DNA of 64,000 nt from Acetobacter orientalis (GTDB lineage Bacteria > Pseudomonadota > Alphaproteobacteria > Acetobacterales > Acetobacteraceae): NCBI RefSeq assembly GCF_000963965.1, contig NZ_BAMX01000007.1, positions 62,001 through 126,000 on the forward strand. The letters run 5' to 3'. Below the pieces are notes generated by a model. That model had not been told where the DNA came from. It saw only the letters and a program-made list of their open reading frames with translations, and did no database searches. Position 1 is the first letter of the stretch; the number at the start of each line of letters is the position of its first letter. The translations under genes were made by a program, and so were the position numbers. Below are positions 48,437 to 57,052 of the stretch, piece by piece.

Positions 48437-49174
48437 TTGTTTACTCCCGAACAGGGGGAAGATGGCCCAGCACCTCTTTCTTCTGCTCCACCTTGTACCG
48501 CCCTGCTTGCGGCAGAGTCTTTGCGTGTTTTTCGCGGAGACAGGCTGGTACTCAACGAGATTAGCCTCACACTTTGCGCGGGTGAGGCCATGCTGCTGAC
48601 CGGGCCTAACGGTGCGGGCAAGTCTACCTTATTGCGGGTTTTAGCAGGCCTACGGCGGCCAGATGCCGGTGCTTTGCTGTGGTGCGGCACACCCATAGCC
48701 GAAGATACCGCCGCGCATGCCAGCCGTGTTGCCTATCTTGGCCACCAAGATGCATTAAAGCCCAGCCTGAGCGTGCGCGAAAACCTAAGCCTGTTTTTAA
48801 CCCCAACAGGCCCCACACTGACCCAAGCCCTAAGTGCTGTTGACCTGCTGGATTTAGCAGACCTACCCGCCCGCCTCCTATCTGCCGGGCAAAAACGCCG
48901 GGCCGCCTTAGCCCGTGTGTTGTTAGCCAATGCCCCTTTATGGTTGCTAGATGAGCCGAGTCTGGGGTTAGACGCCAACGCTATTACCCTTTTGGGCCAC
49001 GCTATTACCCAGCACCGCGCACAAGGGGGCATGGTTATTGCCACAACCCATGTGCCGCTCCCGCTTGAAGCAGTACGCCACTTGGCCCTGCCCGCCACAC
49101 CAGAGCACCTTGCCCCCCTGTGGGACGATCTGGCCGATGACACATGGCCCGACCAAACAGGAGCCACGGCATGA
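48437..49174 (+). CDS. ccmA: Cytochrome c maturation (heme export) ATP-binding protein CcmA
   Basis: About 245 residues; the start is uncertain. The frame opens at TTG 48437, preceded at a distance by TAAGGAG, and no ATG exists before the ABC core. Walker A GPNGAGKST, signature replaced by LSAGQKRRAALARVL as usual in CcmA, Walker B WLLDEPSLGLD. With CcmB it forms the ABC part of the System I cytochrome c maturation machinery, releasing holo-CcmE. Its stop overlaps ccmB (ATGA). ccmC-ccmI are not present in this window. Confidence 0.93.
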   Translation: MFTPEQGEDGPAPLSSAPPCTALLAAESLRVFRGDRLVLNEISLTLCAGEAMLLTGPNGAGKSTLLRVLAGLRRPDAGALLWCGTPIAEDTAAHASRVAYLGHQDALKPSLSVRENLSLFLTPTGPTLTQALSAVDLLDLADLPARLLSAGQKRRAALARVLLANAPLWLLDEPSLGLDANAITLLGHAITQHRAQGGMVIATTHVPLPLEAVRHLALPATPEHLAPLWDDLADDTWPDQTGATA

Positions 49175-49839
49175 CCCGACTCTTCTGCGCTATTGTGTTA
49201 AGAGACCTGAAATTAGCCCTCCGGCATGGGGCAGACACGCTCGGAGCTGTGCTCTTTTTTATTCTCACAGGCACATTGTTTCCGTTAGCTCTTGGCCCAT
49301 CGCCTGAATTGCTGCGCCACATGGCACCCGGTATTATTTGGGTGTGCGCGTTGCTTGCAGCCCTACTGCCGCTCGACCGGCTATTTGGTGCCGAGCTGGA
49401 AGATGGCTCACTCGACCAGCTCTTGCTTTTAGGCCTGCCCGCCCCGCTTGTGGCACTGGCAAAAATGACCGCGCATTGGCTTACTACTGGCCTGCCGCTT
49501 TTAATTGCAGCCATACCTTTGGCCATTATGTTGGGCCTACCCGCAGGCAGCTTGCCGATTCTGCTGGCAGGTTTGCTGCTTGGCTCCATGGTGTTGTCTT
49601 TAACAGGGGGGATGGGGGCCTCTATTGTGCTGGGCGCACGGCGGGGTGGGGTGTTGCTGCCCCTTTTGGTGCTGCCCCTTATTACCCCGGCTCTTATTTT
49701 TGGCGCGGCCGCCATTGATGCCGCAAGCACCGGCCTACCATGGGGGCCAGACCTAGAACTGCTTGGGGCCTTTTTGGCAGGTGCCCTACCCCTCTGCCCC
49801 TTGGCAGCGGGTGCAGGCCTACGCGCTGCGGTTGAGTAA
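49171..49839 (+). CDS. ccmB: Heme exporter membrane protein CcmB
   Basis: 222 residues from the ATG at 49171, which overlaps the ccmA stop. About six membrane segments; CcmB features include LRDLKLALRHGADTLGAVLFFILTGTLFPLALGP and LDRLFGAELEDGSLDQLLLLGLP. It is the permease partner of CcmA in cytochrome c biogenesis. A GC hairpin at 49854-49879 follows, without a T run. Confidence 0.95.
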   Translation: MTRLFCAIVLRDLKLALRHGADTLGAVLFFILTGTLFPLALGPSPELLRHMAPGIIWVCALLAALLPLDRLFGAELEDGSLDQLLLLGLPAPLVALAKMTAHWLTTGLPLLIAAIPLAIMLGLPAGSLPILLAGLLLGSMVLSLTGGMGASIVLGARRGGVLLPLLVLPLITPALIFGAAAIDAASTGLPWGPDLELLGAFLAGALPLCPLAAGAGLRAAVE

Positions 49840-49853
49840 CCTCTGGTATAAAA

Positions 49854-49879
49854 GGCGGCAGCATTTTAAGCCTGCCGCC
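49854..49879. terminator. Hairpin between convergent ccmB and aldo/keto reductase
   Basis: GGCGGCAG pairs with CTGCCGCC around a 10-base loop. There is no clear T run, so termination strength is uncertain. Confidence 0.55.
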
Positions 49880-49898
49880 CCTACCCGGTAGTAGCCCC

Positions 49899-50945
49899 TT
49901 ACGGAGCAGGGTTAGAATGCACCTGATGAATAGCGTTTATCTGCGCTTCCAATTCAGGCGTAATCTGTACGTCTGAAGCACCTAAAATAGTACCAAGCTG
50001 CTCTGTACTGGTGGCACCAATAATGTTGGAGGTTACAAAGGGGCGGGTTGTTACAAAGGCTATGGCCAGTTGTACCGGGTCTATGCCGTGCTCATGCGCC
50101 AGTGCGTGGTAGGCTTTAATAGCGTCATCTACCCCCGGTTTTTGGTAACGCTGGCCACGGTCAAACAAGGTGCTTCTGGCCCCTGCCGGGCGGGCGCCAT
50201 TCAGGTATTTACCTGTTAGGTAGCCTTGCGCCAAAGGTGAGTAAGCCAAAAGCCCCACTTTTTCCCGCAAGGCCATTTCAGCCAGCCCTATTTCAAAGGT
50301 ACGGTTTATGAGGTTGTACGCATTTTGAATGGAAGCGACTCGTGGCGCGCCCTCACGCGCACAGGCCAGACTTTTAGCCACACCCCATGCGGTTTCGTTC
50401 GATAACCCAACATGGCGAATTTTGCCTTCTGCCACCAAGTCACCCAGTACGCCGAGTGTTTCTTCCAACGGCACCTCATCTGCCGTTGAAACAGTGCTGA
50501 AGGTTGTCCCGCCTTCACCAAACAACCCTAATTTCCGGTCTGGCCAGTGCAGTTGGTACAGATCAAGGTAGTCTGTGCCCAAGCGCTGTAGCGAGCCTTC
50601 AAGAGCGTAACGGATCTGGCGCGGGGTTAGGCGTGTTTCCTCCCCACCCGGCCTAAACCATGGTGATGTGCCACGCCCAACAACCTTGCTGGCCAAAATA
50701 ATTTTGTCGCGCCCACCACGGGCTTTAAGCCAACTGCCAATAATCCGCTCTGTCGCCCCATAGGTCTCGGCTTTGGGGGGAATGGAATAAAGTTCAGCCG
50801 TATCAATAAAATTAATGCCGTTGGCCAAGGCCATATCAAGCTGGGCGTGCCCCTCGGCCTCGGTATTTTGTTGGCCAAAGGTCATGGTGCCAAGGCAGAT
50901 TTCGCTTACCATAAGGCCTGTACGGCCGAGTTCTCGTTTTTCCAT
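49899..50945 (-). CDS. Aldo/keto reductase (Tas-like)
   Basis: 348 residues from the ATG at 50945 (MEKRELGRTGLMVSEICLGTMTFG), with CAGGTG upstream. An (alpha/beta)8 reductase of the AKR superfamily: catalytic Asp/Tyr in NFIDTAELYSIPPKAETYGATERIIGSWL, YLDLYQLHWPDRK, and NADPH-site residues near GATSTEQL. The insert and length match E. coli Tas. The physiological substrate is unknown. Monocistronic. Confidence 0.92.
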   Translation of the reverse strand: MEKRELGRTGLMVSEICLGTMTFGQQNTEAEGHAQLDMALANGINFIDTAELYSIPPKAETYGATERIIGSWLKARGGRDKIILASKVVGRGTSPWFRPGGEETRLTPRQIRYALEGSLQRLGTDYLDLYQLHWPDRKLGLFGEGGTTFSTVSTADEVPLEETLGVLGDLVAEGKIRHVGLSNETAWGVAKSLACAREGAPRVASIQNAYNLINRTFEIGLAEMALREKVGLLAYSPLAQGYLTGKYLNGARPAGARSTLFDRGQRYQKPGVDDAIKAYHALAHEHGIDPVQLAIAFVTTRPFVTSNIIGATSTEQLGTILGASDVQITPELEAQINAIHQVHSNPAP

Positions 50946-51299
50946 TCCCAAACACCTGCATCGTCGTTAAACACTAAAAAGCCCGCACACGCGCCCCATA
51001 AGGCATGTGTGCGCTCAAGCACTCTGCCCAATGTTGGGGCACGCAGGCCCACGCACAAGGCAAGCTAACTTTACAGTTTGGCAAGTATAACATGGCGCAC
51101 CATGCCCCACCCCAAATGCCACGCTACCTTTTATGTGGTGCTTAGCCCTTGCATTCAGGGCTAAGCAGGCGCATGTCTTGCCCAGCGGATGCTTTTATTC
51201 CGAGTGCTGGGCGCATGTTGCGCCCCTTCTCTCCTTAAAAGTTATGATTTCGTGTGTGTTTTGTGCACGACCGCGGTTTAGTAAGAAGGGAGCCTTGTT
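50946..51299. other. Intergenic region upstream of the cold-shock gene
   Basis: A divergent spacer of about 350 bases. Its right part is likely the long 5' leader typical of cold-shock mRNAs. A GAAGGGAG ribosome-binding site lies at 51286-51293. No other feature was recognised. Confidence 0.4.
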
Positions 51300-51506
51300 A
51301 TGGCAACAGGCACCGTAAAATGGTTCAACCCCACAAAGGGTTTCGGTTTCATTCAGCCAGATGACGGCGGGGCAGATGCGTTCGTTCACATCTCCGAACT
51401 TGAACGCGCAGGCATGCACACCCTCAATGAAGGGCAGCAGGTTTCCTATGAGTTGGAAGCTGGCCGTAACGGCAAAAAGTCTGCGGTTGCTCTCAAAGCC
51501 ATTTAA
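51300..51506 (+). CDS. cspA: Cold-shock domain protein
   Basis: 68 residues, a single CSD. RNP1 KGFGFIQP and RNP2 DAFVHIS are intact, with the usual N-terminal TGTVKWFNPTKG. It binds single-stranded RNA/DNA and acts as an RNA chaperone. The paralogue identity within the Csp family cannot be assigned. Strong ribosome-binding site; intrinsic terminator at 51547-51573. Confidence 0.96.
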   Translation: MATGTVKWFNPTKGFGFIQPDDGGADAFVHISELERAGMHTLNEGQQVSYELEAGRNGKKSAVALKAI

Positions 51507-51546
51507 GGTCTGTTAAAGACCTGCTTTGAGACACCACTGACTACGG

Positions 51547-51573
51547 AAAAAGCCGCCTTTTGGGCGGCTTTTT
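51547..51573 (+). terminator. Terminator of the cold-shock gene
   Basis: AAAAAGCCGCC and GGCGGCTTTTT form a compact hairpin with a T run, 40 bases after the stop. Confidence 0.92.
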
Positions 51574-51598
51574 CTTTACAAACTCTTGAACCAAAACT

Positions 51599-52318
51599 TT
51601 ATTTTTTAGCACCAGCCTGCTGGCTGCCCCCTTGAATATCAACCGATGCATACCGCACGGAGTTTTCTACCGCACGCAATGCCTCGCTCGCTTTGTAAGG
51701 GTTGCTTTTAATAAATTGTGCAGCCTTTTTCAGGTTGGCCCGTGCCTGCTCTAGCGGTACTGCCGCCACAACATAATCTGCATCAACATTGGCAATACGC
51801 AGCACGTCTGACGCACGGCTGGCATCACCCGCCCGCAGGTGGCGGTTGGCCGCAGCCAAAGCTGCCGTTTTTTCTGAAGAAGCCTGTACTGTTTCGTCCA
51901 ACACCAGTTCACCATCTATGGGTAGCCATGCCACTTGCGGGCCTGCGGCAGGGGCTGGCCTTACTGGCTGTTGGTGCGCTTTGCTTGGCATAAGCTCTTC
52001 TTGAGCTTTTTGAAACGCCGTGTTGTCTGCCCGTGCGCGCTCAAGGGCCTGTTGTGCGTCTGTTATCAGCTTTTGTGCGCCGTCTAGGTCACCATCAAAA
52101 ATAGCGTTGCGGGCCAGTGTCAATTCTTCAAACGCCGTATTGCCATCTACCGAAAGCCGACCGAAATCTTGCGCGGCTGTATCTGCCAGTTGCGCTGTTG
52201 CAGCGGCTGCACCCTGCGCCGCTTGTGCACTAGCTGGCGTTACAGCGGGTACATCAGCCCATGCCGGAACCGCCGCAGATGCCAGCAGAACAGACAGCAC
52301 TAAACCTGTTTTTTTCAT
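51599..52318 (-). CDS. YfdX-like periplasmic protein
   Basis: 239 residues from the ATG at 52318, preceded by GGAGG. A signal peptide (KKTGLVLSVLLASAAVPAWA) is followed by a YfdX-type helical domain: TAAQDFGRLSVDGNTAFEELTLARNAIFDGDLDGAQKLITDAQQALERARADN, then ELVLDETVQASSEK and a C-terminal helical block ending with SVRYASVDIQGG. YfdX proteins are stress-associated periplasmic proteins (EvgA/acid-response regulon in E. coli). An acid-stress role would suit acetic acid bacteria but is inference. Confidence 0.8.
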   Translation of the reverse strand: MKKTGLVLSVLLASAAVPAWADVPAVTPASAQAAQGAAAATAQLADTAAQDFGRLSVDGNTAFEELTLARNAIFDGDLDGAQKLITDAQQALERARADNTAFQKAQEELMPSKAHQQPVRPAPAAGPQVAWLPIDGELVLDETVQASSEKTAALAAANRHLRAGDASRASDVLRIANVDADYVVAAVPLEQARANLKKAAQFIKSNPYKASEALRAVENSVRYASVDIQGGSQQAGAKK

Positions 52319-52408
52319 GAAAAACCTCCAACTTTTTTGTGCAAATGCACACACGTATGGAGGCACTTTAAGCCGCAGCACTACCAAGCAAAGGCAGCAC
52401 AACACAAA

Positions 52409-52434
52409 GCAGGACTGACAAAAGCCAGCCCTGC
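52409..52434 (-). terminator. Probable terminator of the decarboxylase gene
   Basis: GCAGG and CCTGC arms, with an inner CTGG/CCAG-like stem, precede GCTTTG on the minus strand, between the decarboxylase stop and the YfdX-like gene. Confidence 0.45.
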
Positions 52435-52501
52435 CTGCATAGTCTTTAAAAACGTATTATATCAATGCCTTAGAGTTATATCACGCCCAGCGCATAGCTG
52501 G

Positions 52502-53632
52502 TTAGATATAATGTTCTGCCAAAGGCTTAAAGCCGTTAAAGCGGGTAGAACAGTAGGTAGACACATAAGCACCGGTAGACAGCAGGTCGATCTGCTCACC
52601 AGACTGCAAGCCGAGTGGGAGTTCGTACGCTGTTTTTTCGTACATAATGTCTGCCCCATCGCAAGTTGGGCCTGCTAGGGCTACTGGGCCAGTTGGGCTG
52701 CCGTCCCGCGCGGTACGCAGGGCGTAGCGAATGGCTTCGCCTTCTGTTTCTGCCAACCCACCAAAGCGGCCAATATCCAGATACACCCAGCGCGGGCCAT
52801 CTTCGCGCCCGCGGCGGCTTACCAGCACAACTTCTGAGCGCACAACGCCTGCGGCACCCACAATATAACGGCCCGGCTCTACCAGCATTTCTGGCAGAGC
52901 ATTACCAAAATGCTCGGTCATGGCATGGCTAATAGCTGTCGCAAAACGATCAATTTCGGGTACGTCATCGCGGTATTTTACCGGAAAACCGCCCCCTAAA
53001 TTCACCATACGCAAATCCAGCCCAGCCGCAGCTAGGTCTGTAAACAGCGCGGCCACACGGGCAATAGCCACTTCATAGGCGTCTGTAGCAAGCTGCTGGC
53101 TCCCCACATGAAAGGACAGACCGTAGGGGTCTAAGCCGAGTTCACGGGCTTTGAGCATAAGTGCTCGCGCAGAGTCCAGCGTGGTGCCAAACTTGCGTGA
53201 AAGCGGCCATTCTGCGCCAACGTTATCAACTAAAAGGCGGCAGTAAACGCGGGCACCGGGTGCATGCGCTGCCAGCTTTTCCAGCTCTTCAAGGCAGTCA
53301 AACACAAACATGCGTACGCCTGCGGCGTAAGCAGCCTTAATGGCAGACACTTTTTTAACAGTGTTACCAAAAGAAATGTCTGACGGCTCAGCCCCGGCTT
53401 CAAGGCACAGGGAAACTTCTTCCCACGATGCGGCATCGAAGCAAGACCCCAAGCCTACAAGCCGGGTGAGAATAGGCATGGCCGGGTTGGCCTTAACCGC
53501 ATAATAAATGCGGGCCTGCGGGAGTGCGGAATTGAGCGCGTTATACCGGGCTTCAACCTGGTCGACATCAACGACAAGGCAAGGAGTAGCCGGATTTTGC
53601 TCAGCGAAAAAACGGGCAATTTTGGGAGTCAT
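52502..53632 (-). CDS. Type III PLP-dependent ornithine (or lysine) decarboxylase
   Basis: 376 residues from the ATG at 53632 (MTPKIARFFAEQ), chosen because GGGGGA lies 9 bases upstream; the ATG at 53641 would be too close to it. Fold-III decarboxylase: PLP Lys47 in YYAVKANP, glycine loop in MVNLGGGFPVKY, EPGRYIVG for phosphate binding, and the catalytic Cys in GPTCDGADIMYE. It makes putrescine from ornithine, or cadaverine from lysine in bifunctional members. A long structured leader precedes it, as in the speF-motif-controlled genes of alphaproteobacteria. Confidence 0.92.
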   Translation of the reverse strand: MTPKIARFFAEQNPATPCLVVDVDQVEARYNALNSALPQARIYYAVKANPAMPILTRLVGLGSCFDAASWEEVSLCLEAGAEPSDISFGNTVKKVSAIKAAYAAGVRMFVFDCLEELEKLAAHAPGARVYCRLLVDNVGAEWPLSRKFGTTLDSARALMLKARELGLDPYGLSFHVGSQQLATDAYEVAIARVAALFTDLAAAGLDLRMVNLGGGFPVKYRDDVPEIDRFATAISHAMTEHFGNALPEMLVEPGRYIVGAAGVVRSEVVLVSRRGREDGPRWVYLDIGRFGGLAETEGEAIRYALRTARDGSPTGPVALAGPTCDGADIMYEKTAYELPLGLQSGEQIDLLSTGAYVSTYCSTRFNGFKPLAEHYI

Positions 53633-53644
53633 CCCACCCATTCC

Positions 53645-53860
53645 CCCAATATAAGGCTCTCCCGCTATTTGCTATGCAGGGAGAGGAGTTGCGAAACGGT
53701 CTAACGGACCAGCGACCAATAGTAGAACCGTCACAAAGAAAACGGTCTCGATTGCCAGAACGCTTGACGTCGTTGCGTAACCTCAGAGGGCCAGTGGCAC
53801 GTGCGTTGCTGCGTAGGAGCGCGGATATGAGGCCAAACCACCACAAGTGCAAGTCAAAAA
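53645..53860 (-). promoter_or_regulatory. Structured leader of the decarboxylase gene, speF-like
   Basis: The roughly 220 bases before the start are non-coding and full of complementary blocks. TTGAC/GTCAA (53764-53768 with 53853-53857) closes a domain containing CCTCA/TGAGG; ACCGT/ACGGT and GGTC/GACC make smaller hairpins; and CTCTCCC/GGGAGAG (53657-53685) forms a stem just upstream of the ribosome-binding site. A conserved 'speF' RNA motif is known upstream of alphaproteobacterial ornithine decarboxylase genes. Position and richness in structure fit, but the consensus was not checked base by base. Confidence 0.5.
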
Positions 53861-54096
53861 TAACATGTTGCCAAAAAAATATGGCATGCAGCGCACGAGG
53901 CCGCTAAAACTCATGGGGTTACAGTTTTTTCACGTTTTCTCGACCCCTGTTTTTTCGTTCGCCCTGCCTCCGTTCTCCCAACTTGAGGGGAACCGCCAGC
54001 GACTCCAGCCTGTTGAGAGCAGGCGCCCGGTTGCACTTTTGGCACTCCGTTTTAAGACCGGGCCCCACGCAACACTTGAGGAATGTACCTAATACC
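53861..54096. other. Divergent intergenic region
   Basis: Contains the upstream promoter of the decarboxylase leader and the leader of the YihY-family gene. The plus-strand frame from 53983 is open but looks non-coding before 54097. No other feature is recognised. Confidence 0.4.
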
Positions 54097-55086
54097 ATGC
54101 AGGTTCTTTGCGACCCCGCTCACCCATCTCACCCTGAGCACACTCACCCCAATGAGCATAATCAGGCAGATCAAACAGGGCCTGCAAAAACATTCTCCCG
54201 CCCCTCCGAACTGGGACGAGGGGACTGGAAAACCATTTTGCTGCAAACGGGCAAAAGCCTGATATCTGGCCCCACCACTTTGGTAGCCGCAGGCTGCGCG
54301 TTTTATACCACGCTCTCGCTTTTTCCGGCCATTAGCTCGCTCATTTCCATTTACGGGCTGGCGTTTGACGTACAAACGGTTACCCCCCAGCTTGAGGTTT
54401 TGCGTAACCTGCTACCGCCGGGTGCCTACGCGCTTATTTATGACCGTATTCAAACCCTTGTGGCCGAACCCCCTAGTTCGCTCACGGTTAACCTTGTTAT
54501 TTCTTTAAGCGTTGCGCTGTGGTCTGCCTCTGCGGCAACGCGCTCTATTTTGGCGGCCCTTAATATTGCCTACAACACCAAAGAAAGCCGGAGCTTTTTG
54601 GTGTTTCAAATTACCGCTCTCGCCATGACCCTTTCTGCTGTGCTGGGGGCCGCTCTAACATTGGCCATTATGGTTGCACTGCCCATTTTCCTTAACCTAC
54701 CGGCATGGCTGCACATTCCCACCCCTCCGGGCTCTATCGAATTTGCAGCACGCTGGAGCGGGCCGTTAGTTATGTTCAGCTTTCAAATACTGGCAACATC
54801 AGCCCTGTACCGCTTTGGGCCAGACCGGCATTACGCCACCAACTGGCGGTGGGTTTTACCCGGTGCGCTCTTTGCCACACTCACCTGGATTATGACCGCC
54901 ATGGGTTTTTCTTACTACGTGGCGCATATTGCCAGCTACAACGCCACCTACGGGCCATTGGGCGCAGTTATTGCTATTATGATGTGGTTTTTTGTAAGCG
55001 CCTGGGTGGTGCTTATGGGGGCTGAACTCAGCGCTGAAATGGAAAGCTACGCACGGGGCGAACCCCGCAAGCCCATAGAAATTTAG
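54097..55086 (+). CDS. YihY/UPF0761-family membrane protein
   Basis: 329 residues from the ATG at 54097; an earlier in-frame start at 53983 would add 38 unlikely residues. A His/Pro/Glu-rich cytoplasmic N-terminus of about 40 residues (HPSHPEHTHPNEHN) precedes six membrane segments with family blocks ALIYDRIQTLVAEPP, LWSASAATRSILAALNIAYN, LYRFGPDRHYATNWRWVLPGALFATLTWIMTAMGFSYYVAHIASYNATYGPLGAVIAIMMWFFVSAWVVLMGAELSAE. Sometimes annotated as 'RNase BN', which is outdated. Transport role unknown. Confidence 0.88.
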   Translation: MQVLCDPAHPSHPEHTHPNEHNQADQTGPAKTFSRPSELGRGDWKTILLQTGKSLISGPTTLVAAGCAFYTTLSLFPAISSLISIYGLAFDVQTVTPQLEVLRNLLPPGAYALIYDRIQTLVAEPPSSLTVNLVISLSVALWSASAATRSILAALNIAYNTKESRSFLVFQITALAMTLSAVLGAALTLAIMVALPIFLNLPAWLHIPTPPGSIEFAARWSGPLVMFSFQILATSALYRFGPDRHYATNWRWVLPGALFATLTWIMTAMGFSYYVAHIASYNATYGPLGAVIAIMMWFFVSAWVVLMGAELSAEMESYARGEPRKPIEI

Positions 55087-55253
55087 CCTATAAGCAACCA
55101 AGCTTAAGCGAAAGGGTGCCGCCGCAAGGCACCTAACAGCGAAAAGGGCGACAGGGTTAAAACCTGCCGCCCTTTTGAATAAAGCGCTTACAAAACGCTG
55201 GAGACTTGATGGGTAAAGAAGAACGCCTACGCGCCTTTACCCACAAAAATTAT

Positions 55254-55874
55254 TTAGCGGTGATGCGCTGCCCGCTTTACGCGGGGGCGCTGTAGCGGCC
55301 GCACGTGGCGACCCTTAGCGGCTTCAAACTGCATGACAGAAGACGAATCGAGCGATTCTGCGCCGTCGTCCTGAGAGGCCATAGCTACTTCGATAGGAGC
55401 TTGCTCCACCTTAACATGGGCCACACCGGTATTCAGCATGCCAATACGGGCTGCCGCAGCCTGAGACAGGTCGATAATACGGTTATGGCTGTAAGGCCCA
55501 CGGTCGTTCACTGTCACCACAACAGAGCGCCCGGTTTCTTCAGAGGTAACCAGCAGTTTGCTGCCAAGCGGGGCTGTGGGGTGGGCTGCAGTCAGGTGCA
55601 GTTTGTCAAAAGCGGAACCAGAAGATGTGCGCCGGTGGTTAAAGCGCCCGCCATACCAGCTTGCCATACCTTTTTGAGAAGCGCGGTGACCCGGCTTAGC
55701 TTGCGGGTTGGCAAAGGTGGGGTCGGCCTGCTCACGCGCGGCAAGCGCACGCTGCACAGAATCGGCCCACGATGTACCGCTTGCCTCACCTTCTGCTGCG
55801 TAAGCAGAAACGGCAGATGCCATAGTGGCCATCATGAACACACTTCCAAGAAGTGCCCGGCGCAGGGCTGACAT
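55254..55874 (-). CDS. rlpA: RlpA-like septal ring lytic transglycosylase
   Basis: 206 residues. A signal peptide ends near VSAYAAEG; the double-psi beta-barrel (about 68-155) carries GMASWYGGRFNHRRTSSGSAFDKLHLTAAHPTAPLGS and VTVNDRGPYSHNRIIDLSQAAAARIGM. The family cuts peptidoglycan glycan strands lacking stem peptides or acts as a structural septal protein. No SPOR domain is present, so septal targeting differs from E. coli RlpA. The C-terminus is basic (RHVRPLQRPRVKRAAHHR). No lipobox is seen. Confidence 0.9.
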   Translation of the reverse strand: MSALRRALLGSVFMMATMASAVSAYAAEGEASGTSWADSVQRALAAREQADPTFANPQAKPGHRASQKGMASWYGGRFNHRRTSSGSAFDKLHLTAAHPTAPLGSKLLVTSEETGRSVVVTVNDRGPYSHNRIIDLSQAAAARIGMLNTGVAHVKVEQAPIEVAMASQDDGAESLDSSSVMQFEAAKGRHVRPLQRPRVKRAAHHR

Positions 55875-56132
55875 CCGCTTGTTAACTCCGTTTCCGCTGT
55901 TAAATACAGCCTAAATAAAACCCGTCCTGCCCTCAAAAAGCAACCAAATTCTACTCTGGCTGCATTATGGGCTGTTTTGGTACTACTCTGCCCTCATGGC
56001 AAAAAAGAGGCGTACAGCCCCTTTAAAGACCAGAAAAACAAGCGTTTGAATGTTCTTTTGACGCGAATTTAACGCCTGAATGCATCTCTTCTCTTGGAGG
56101 CGGCGTGCCATCGTGCTACGGCCCGTGCCACT

Positions 56133-56591
56133 ATGGAAAGACCTCTCATTGCTGTGCTGAACGGCCCCAACCTGAATATGCTAGGGCAACGCCAACCCGA
56201 AATTTACGGGCGCGCCACCTTGGACGACGTAGAGCAGATCTGCATTCAGGCAGCCGACAAGCTGGATCTGGCGATCGACTTCCGCCAGACCAACATAGAA
56301 GGCGAGCTTATTTCGTGGGTGCAAGAGTGCCGCAAGCGTGCGCGCGGCATTATTATAAATCCGGCGGGGTATAGCCACACGTCTGTTGCCTTGCTGGATG
56401 CTTTGCTGGCCACAGACCTGCCAGTTATTGAGGTTCATATTTCCAATATTCACCGCCGCGAGCCATTCCGCCATACATCCTATGTCTCTCGCGCCGCTGT
56501 TGGCGTTATATGTGGGCTAGGCGTGGCAGGGTATTCTCTGGCATTGCAGGCAATGACCGATCTTATTCTTAATGAGGATGACCACCAATGA
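56133..56591 (+). CDS. aroQ: 3-dehydroquinate dehydratase, type II
   Basis: 152 residues from the ATG at 56133 (MERPLIAVLNGPNLNMLGQRQPEIYG), the usual AroQ start. Catalytic Tyr in EIYG, FRQTNIEGELISWVQEC, NPAGYSHTSVALLDAL, and VIEVHISNIHRREPFRHTSYVS. It makes 3-dehydroshikimate in the shikimate pathway. It overlaps accB by 4 bases; aroQ-accB-accC is a common order in alpha- and gammaproteobacteria. Confidence 0.97.
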   Translation: MERPLIAVLNGPNLNMLGQRQPEIYGRATLDDVEQICIQAADKLDLAIDFRQTNIEGELISWVQECRKRARGIIINPAGYSHTSVALLDALLATDLPVIEVHISNIHRREPFRHTSYVSRAAVGVICGLGVAGYSLALQAMTDLILNEDDHQ

Positions 56592-57052
56592 GCGGATTGC
56601 TCGTGGATGCGGATGCCATTCGGGCATTGGCTGAAATTCTGACCGACACTGGCCTGACAGAAATCGAGATTGCGGAAAAAGACAACCGCATTCGCGTGGT
56701 CAAAGCCCCAGCCCCCGTGCAAGCTGCGGTTGCCCCAGCGGCTGTTGCTCCCGCACCTGTGGCAGCACCGGCAACCCCCGTGGCGGCCCCTGCCGCACCG
56801 GCAGACCTTGCCCGCCACCCCGGCGCAGTCAACAGCCCCATGGTGGGCGTGGCTTACCTGAACCCAGACCCGTCTTCTCCCCCTTTTGTAACTGAGGGGC
56901 AGATTGTGAGCGCGGGCCAGACCCTTATGCTGATTGAAGCCATGAAAACCTTCAACCAGATTAAGGCCCCCAAGGCTGGTACGGTTAAGAGCATGCTCGT
57001 AGCCTCTGGCGACCCGGTTGAATTTGGCCAACCGCTTGTCATCATCGAGTGA
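56588..57052 (+). CDS. accB: Biotin carboxyl carrier protein of acetyl-CoA carboxylase
   Basis: 154 residues. An N-terminal helical part ([33 protein letters not shown]), a Pro/Ala linker (about 42-75), then the biotinyl domain with the biotin Lys in [16 protein letters not shown]. It carries CO2 for malonyl-CoA formation. Coupled to both neighbours by overlaps. Confidence 0.97.
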   Translation: MSGLLVDADAIRALAEILTDTGLTEIEIAEKDNRIRVVKAPAPVQAAVAPAAVAPAPVAAPATPVAAPAAPADLARHPGAVNSPMVGVAYLNPDPSSPPFVTEGQIVSAGQTLMLIEAMKTFNQIKAPKAGTVKSMLVASGDPVEFGQPLVIIE

